DNA of 16,024 bases from Candidatus Bathyarchaeota archaeon B23. GTDB lineage: Archaea; Thermoproteota; Bathyarchaeia; TCS64; B23. Shown one piece after another: positions 13,400 through 16,024 of the stretch (positions are counted from its first letter, which is position 1; each line of letters opens with the position of its first letter). The notes below the pieces were generated by a model. The model was not told the DNA's origin. It saw nothing but the letters and a program-made list of their open reading frames with translations, and did no database searches. The DNA is taken from positions 1-16,024 of the forward strand of contig LUCA01000064.1 in NCBI GenBank assembly GCA_001593875.1, given 5' to 3'. The position numbers were made by a program, and so were the translations under genes.

Positions 13400-13408
13400 C
13401 TCTTTTTC
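13400..13408 (+). terminator. T-run terminator after the secreted-protein gene
   Basis: Seven bases after the TAA, a run of five T within pyrimidines (CTCTTTTTCCC) occurs without an obvious hairpin. This is the usual form of intrinsic termination in archaea. Confidence 0.5.
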
Positions 13409-13454
13409 CCTCAACGCCAGAGGATCGAGCGACTACCCCATCGTCGTTGTGAAA

Positions 13455-13465
13455 GCCTTTAAAAC
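13455..13465 (+). promoter_or_regulatory. TATA element for the small zinc protein gene
   Basis: GCCTTTAAAAC is centred about 29 bases upstream of the ATG at 13490. The rest of the 96-base gap holds only the upstream T-run and shows no RNA gene. Confidence 0.55.
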
Positions 13466-13489
13466 TCCTCCATCTGATCTACTCGTCGC

Positions 13490-13696
13490 ATGGGGAGGGT
13501 GAAGCGGGGCGTCCAGTGCAGCGTCCGGGGCTGCCCCAATCAGGCCGTGAGGTCCATCTCGGTGGAGAGGGCTAAGGCCGCAGGATTGGAGGTGGAGGGG
13601 AGGAGGGCCTACCTCTGCGAAGAGCACTATAGGGAGTATAAGAGGCGGAGGAAGAGGGAGAAGCTCGTAGAGAGGTGGAGATACAAGCCCTTCTAA
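13490..13696 (+). CDS. Small zinc-binding basic protein (68 residues), function unknown
   Basis: A conserved-looking archaeal small protein without an assigned role. Cys10 and Cys15 (QCSVRGCPNQAVRS) together with Cys43 and His46 (YLCEEHYREYKRR) give a CX4C...CX2H set that should hold one zinc ion. The C-terminus is strongly basic (KRRRKREKLVERWRYKP), which suggests RNA or ribosome binding. The ATG lies 29 bases after a TATA box. Its TAA overlaps the Dph6 stop by 4 bases in opposite orientation, so the two genes meet exactly end to end. A translation-linked role would fit the neighbours but is inference. Confidence 0.82.
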   Translation: MGRVKRGVQCSVRGCPNQAVRSISVERAKAAGLEVEGRRAYLCEEHYREYKRRRKREKLVERWRYKPF

Positions 13697-14364
13697 CCCT
13701 TAGGCCTCAGCTCAGCCCTGGAGATTCGGTATACCCCCCTCATACCATCCCAAAGCCCCTCGGCTTCCAGGATCTCAACCCTATGCCTAAACCAGGGGGC
13801 GTCTAGGACGAGGGTCTCCATCTCACCCCCGTCGCCGCAGACGTCCAGGCCGAACCGCCTGTTCAGCTCCACCAACTCCCTCAGGGCCTCCTCGTCGATG
13901 AGCCTCCCCAGCCAACGCTCATCCAGCCCCAGGGCCGCCACCCCCGTCACCATGATGGTGAGCCCCGCCTCCAGCATCTCCCTCAACAGCTCGGCCGAGT
14001 CCCTCCCCCACAGGGGCGTGATGTGCTTCAGCCCCAGCTCGTGGCAGAGGGCGTCGATGCGCCTACGCTGATAGTTGGAGGCTATAGCCCCGGAGACGAC
14101 GGCGTCCACATCAAGGCCCTCCAACACCCTCCTCAGGTCCTGGAGCTCCCGCTCCTTCTCCCCCGATGTGGGGGCTGAGACGTGCTCCACGCCGTAGGCC
14201 TCGGCTACCAGTGGGGCGAGGTGGATGTTGACGGTGTGGAACATCCAGCTGTCCTCCCGCCTAGGCGTCATAGTCACCAGGTAGAGGAGCTCGCCGACTC
14301 CCTCAGCTAGGTGGGCCGCATAGGTGCTGTCCTTCCCCCCGGTGAAGAGCGCTGCCAGGCGCAA
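13693..14364 (-). CDS. dph6: Diphthine--ammonia ligase (Dph6), PP-loop ATPase
   Basis: Catalyses the last step of diphthamide synthesis on elongation factor 2: ATP-dependent amidation of diphthine with ammonia. The 223 residues carry the PP-loop FTGGKDSTYAAHLA at 7-20 and the family region VVSGAIASNYQRRRIDALCH. HITPLWGRD and the C-terminal CGDGGEMETLVLDAPWF are also typical of archaeal Dph6. The TTG at 14364 is the only start that keeps the leading strand MRLAALFTGGKDS. It lies 29 bases after a TATA element (AGATAAAGG). A 16-base palindrome covers the bases between that TATA and the start codon, suggesting repression at the transcription start. Confidence 0.93.
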   Translation of the reverse strand: MRLAALFTGGKDSTYAAHLAEGVGELLYLVTMTPRREDSWMFHTVNIHLAPLVAEAYGVEHVSAPTSGEKERELQDLRRVLEGLDVDAVVSGAIASNYQRRRIDALCHELGLKHITPLWGRDSAELLREMLEAGLTIMVTGVAALGLDERWLGRLIDEEALRELVELNRRFGLDVCGDGGEMETLVLDAPWFRHRVEILEAEGLWDGMRGVYRISRAELRPKG

Positions 14365-14379
14365 CCCTGAGATCAGGGT
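14364..14379. promoter_or_regulatory. Palindrome ACCCTGA-GA-TCAGGGT at the dph6 start
   Basis: Seven-base arms around a 2-base centre end on the first base of the dph6 TTG codon and cover its likely transcription start. The site is also about 10 bases upstream of the TATA used by the protease gene, so one bound protein could influence both directions. Confidence 0.45.
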
Positions 14380-14386
14380 GAGTGAT

Positions 14387-14400
14387 AGCCTTTATCTTTT
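14387..14400. promoter_or_regulatory. Shared bidirectional TATA element between dph6 and the HtrA-like gene
   Basis: CCTTTATCTT on the plus strand reads AGATAAAGG on the minus strand. It is 29 bases from the dph6 TTG, 26 from a possible protease GTG (14420) and 35 from the protease ATG (14429). No second TATA box is visible in the 64-base gap. Confidence 0.5.
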
Positions 14401-14428
14401 AGGCCTCAATAGTAGGTTGGTGTCGACT

Positions 14429-15622
14429 ATGGAGCCGATGGCCGAGAAACCCAAGCGGAGTCTTCTCTCCATCGTCGTCGTCGCCCTGCTGATCCTCAAC
14501 CTCGTCGCCCTCGTCTACTTCGTCTTCGACATGAGGCTTAGGGTCTCGAGGCTGGAGGGGGAGCTTGAGACCCTAAGGTTTCAGCTCGTCAGCCTAGAGG
14601 CCGAGCTCTCTGCCCTGAGGGATGAGGTTAAGATTCTGAGGGTGGGGAACGCCTCGGAGTCCCTCACCTTCGTCGAGATATATAATCGAACTAAGTGGTC
14701 CGTCGTCCTCATCTCGGTGAGAACTCGTCTCGGCAGGGGGATGGGGTCAGGCTTCATCTACGATAAGGAGGGGAGGATCATCACCAACAACCACGTCGTC
14801 GAGGGCGCCGAGGAGATCGAGGTCACCTTCATCGACGGCACCGTCGTCGAGGCGGAGGTGGTGGGGAGAGACCCCTACGTAGACCTAGCTGTCATCGACG
14901 TCGATGTCCCGGAGCAGCTTTTGAAGCCCGTCAAATTCGGCAACTCGTCGGAGCTCCTGGTGGGCGAGAGGGTGATCGCCATAGGAAACCCCTTCGGGCT
15001 GGAGGGGACGATGACCATCGGCGTCGTCAGCGCCCTCAGCCGGCAGATGAGGGCTCCCGGGGGCTTCGTCATCGTCGACGTCATCCAGACGGATGCCGCC
15101 ATCAACCCTGGGAACAGCGGCGGCCCTCTCCTCAACATGAGGGGGGAGGTGGTCGGCATGAATACGGCCATCGTCAGCGGGACGGGGCAGTTCGCCGGCA
15201 TCGGCTTCGCCATACCCATCGACACCATCAAGAGGGAGCTCCCAAGCCTCCTGGAGGAGGGGGTCTACCACCACCCCTATCTAGGCATCAGCGGGACGGA
15301 TATCAAGCCGGGCATAGCGGAGGCGATGGGCCTGGACCCCTCCACCAGGGGCTGCCTAATCGTGGAGGTGGTCGAGGGAGGGCCCGCCGATGAGGCTGGC
15401 CTGAGGGGTGGAACGACGGAGGCGGTCATCGATGGAAGTCGGGTGAGGATAGGTGGAGACATCATCATCGGCGTCGACGGACACTCGATTAGGCAGTTCT
15501 ACGACCTGGTTCTCTACATGGAGCGCCACAAGAAACCGGGCGACAAGGCCCTCCTGACCATCATCAGGGAGGGGAAGACGATGGAGGTGGAGGTCACCCT
15601 AGGGGCTAGGCCGCCGCCCTAA
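14429..15622 (+). CDS. HtrA/DegP-like membrane-anchored serine protease with one PDZ domain
   Basis: An extracytoplasmic quality-control protease of the S1C (trypsin-like) family. In the 397 residues, a membrane helix spans about 11-33, followed by a short coiled coil (RLEGELETLRFQLVSLEAEL). The protease domain is at about 82-275 with the triad His122 (ITNNHVVEG), Asp152 (DPYVDLAVID) and Ser230 (INPGNSGGPL). A single PDZ domain at about 283-392 (YLGISGTDIKPGIAEAMGLD, then GGPADEAGL) binds C-terminal peptides. Orientation places the protease outside the cell. ATG at 14429 has GGTG upstream; GTG at 14420 fits a leaderless mRNA better and adds three residues. It may degrade misfolded envelope proteins; it shares a promoter region with dph6. 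Confidence 0.95.
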   Translation: MEPMAEKPKRSLLSIVVVALLILNLVALVYFVFDMRLRVSRLEGELETLRFQLVSLEAELSALRDEVKILRVGNASESLTFVEIYNRTKWSVVLISVRTRLGRGMGSGFIYDKEGRIITNNHVVEGAEEIEVTFIDGTVVEAEVVGRDPYVDLAVIDVDVPEQLLKPVKFGNSSELLVGERVIAIGNPFGLEGTMTIGVVSALSRQMRAPGGFVIVDVIQTDAAINPGNSGGPLLNMRGEVVGMNTAIVSGTGQFAGIGFAIPIDTIKRELPSLLEEGVYHHPYLGISGTDIKPGIAEAMGLDPSTRGCLIVEVVEGGPADEAGLRGGTTEAVIDGSRVRIGGDIIIGVDGHSIRQFYDLVLYMERHKKPGDKALLTIIREGKTMEVEVTLGARPPP

Positions 15623-15637
15623 GGTTTAACTCAAACC
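15623..15637 (+). promoter_or_regulatory. TATA element inside GGTTT-AACTC-AAACC inverted repeat
   Basis: GGTTTAAC begins directly after the protease stop codon and lies about 28 bases before the TTG at 15654, as expected for a TATA box. It forms 5-base arms with AAACC, which may be chance in so short a repeat. Confidence 0.4.
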
Positions 15638-15653
15638 CCTCTCTCCATCAACC

Positions 15654-16024
15654 TTGGGACTGGCGTTGAGGGCCATCCTCATCTTCGGCCTACTAACCCA
15701 GGACTCGGGTAAGACCGTCGTCGCCTCAGCCCTCTGCCGAGGCCTCCACAAAAGGGGTCTCAGGGTCGCCCCCTTCAAACCCCGATCTGGGCACAACCTC
15801 TGGTATCAATACGACGCCTATGAGAGATGTCGATTCGAGGGGAGTCTCTACTGCGAGGATATCCTAAAGCTGAGGGAGGCCTCGAGGTGTGGACTGCCCC
15901 CAGAGCTGTTGAACCCCATAGACGCTCTCCTAGCCCCCCTCGACGCCGAGGGGTTTCTGGAGGAGGGGAGGGGTAGGGAGCTCTATCTACTGGAGGAGGA
16001 CGTCTACAGCCATCTCCTCGTCGA
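15654..16024 (+). CDS. P-loop ATPase of the dethiobiotin-synthetase/CobQ-like type, 3' end missing
   Basis: The first 123 codons of a nucleotide-binding protein that runs off the right edge. Walker A is at residues 12-21 (GLLTQDSGKT), in the xDSGKT form seen in BioD/CobQ-type amidoligase and related archaeal ATPases. It is followed by VVASALCRGLHKRGLRVAPF and KPRSGHNLWYQYDAYE, where the KP motif after strand 2 is typical of that superfamily. No in-frame ATG exists near the start. The TTG at 15654 is chosen from the TATA distance, and TTG at 15666 is the alternative. The gene lies 31 bases after the protease stop. Substrate and product cannot be assigned from the visible part. Confidence 0.75.
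   Translation, partial: MGLALRAILIFGLLTQDSGKTVVASALCRGLHKRGLRVAPFKPRSGHNLWYQYDAYERCRFEGSLYCEDILKLREASRCGLPPELLNPIDALLAPLDAEGFLEEGRGRELYLLEEDVYSHLLV

Noticed and set aside
1..16024. Search for tRNA, rRNA, CRISPR arrays, insertion sequences and box C/D RNAs
   Set aside because: Gaps are under about 100 bases and none shows a cloverleaf, regular repeat-spacer pattern, transposase or paired C/D boxes by eye.

Overview
The window is GC-rich chromosomal DNA from an archaeon. The support is an uL3 gene of archaeal type, a single-fold archaeal histone, Nep1, the archaeal D-aminoacyl-tRNA deacylase DtdA, archaeal Dph6, and TATA boxes about 25-32 bases upstream of most first start codons (leaderless transcription, several TTG/GTG starts). 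Strong use of AGG for arginine and many Glu/Arg/Leu-rich helices fit a thermophile. HTH_45, SpoIIM-family and small zinc proteins suggest the TACK/Thermoproteota side (for example Bathyarchaeia or Caldarchaeales relatives), but the lineage is only inferred. Genes are densely packed. No rRNA, tRNA, CRISPR array or insertion sequence was seen, and no gap exceeds about 100 bases.

Layout. (a) 1-3253, minus strand: histone, a frameshifted SpoIIM-family membrane protein, a secreted membrane-anchored C69 peptidase, then uL3, usually the head of the S10 ribosomal operon, which runs off the left edge. Divergent from the histone is Nep1 (3297-4016, plus). (b) 3940-6672, minus: a membrane-anchored winged-helix protein with an extracellular beta/coiled-coil region, followed by a secreted coiled-coil protein sharing the same helical repeat. 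(c) 6720-7364, minus: a HAD hydrolase. (d) 7431-10069: a beta-keto acid cleavage enzyme (plus) meeting tail-to-tail with a two-subunit family I CoA-transferase (minus), a likely acyl-CoA/keto-acid module. (e) 10149-12140: a DUF72 protein with a SWIM-like zinc motif, convergent with DtdA. (f) 12223-13393, plus: a small winged-helix regulator, a two-TM protein and a secreted beta-rich protein. (g) 13490-14364: a 68-residue zinc protein convergent with Dph6. (h) 14429 to the right edge, plus: an HtrA-like serine protease and the start of a P-loop ATPase.

Working together. Translation and ribosome-modification functions (uL3, Nep1, DtdA, Dph6) alternate with envelope functions (C69 peptidase, SpoIIM, HtrA, secreted coiled-coil proteins, membrane wHTH). 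The most unusual unit is the membrane wHTH plus secreted partner at 3940-6672, which looks like a one-component surface-sensing regulator with a companion exported protein. Other points of note are two apparent frameshifts (SpoIIM near 2615, DtdA near 11352), several short palindromes at promoters, and divergent gene pairs that share or overlap their TATA elements.
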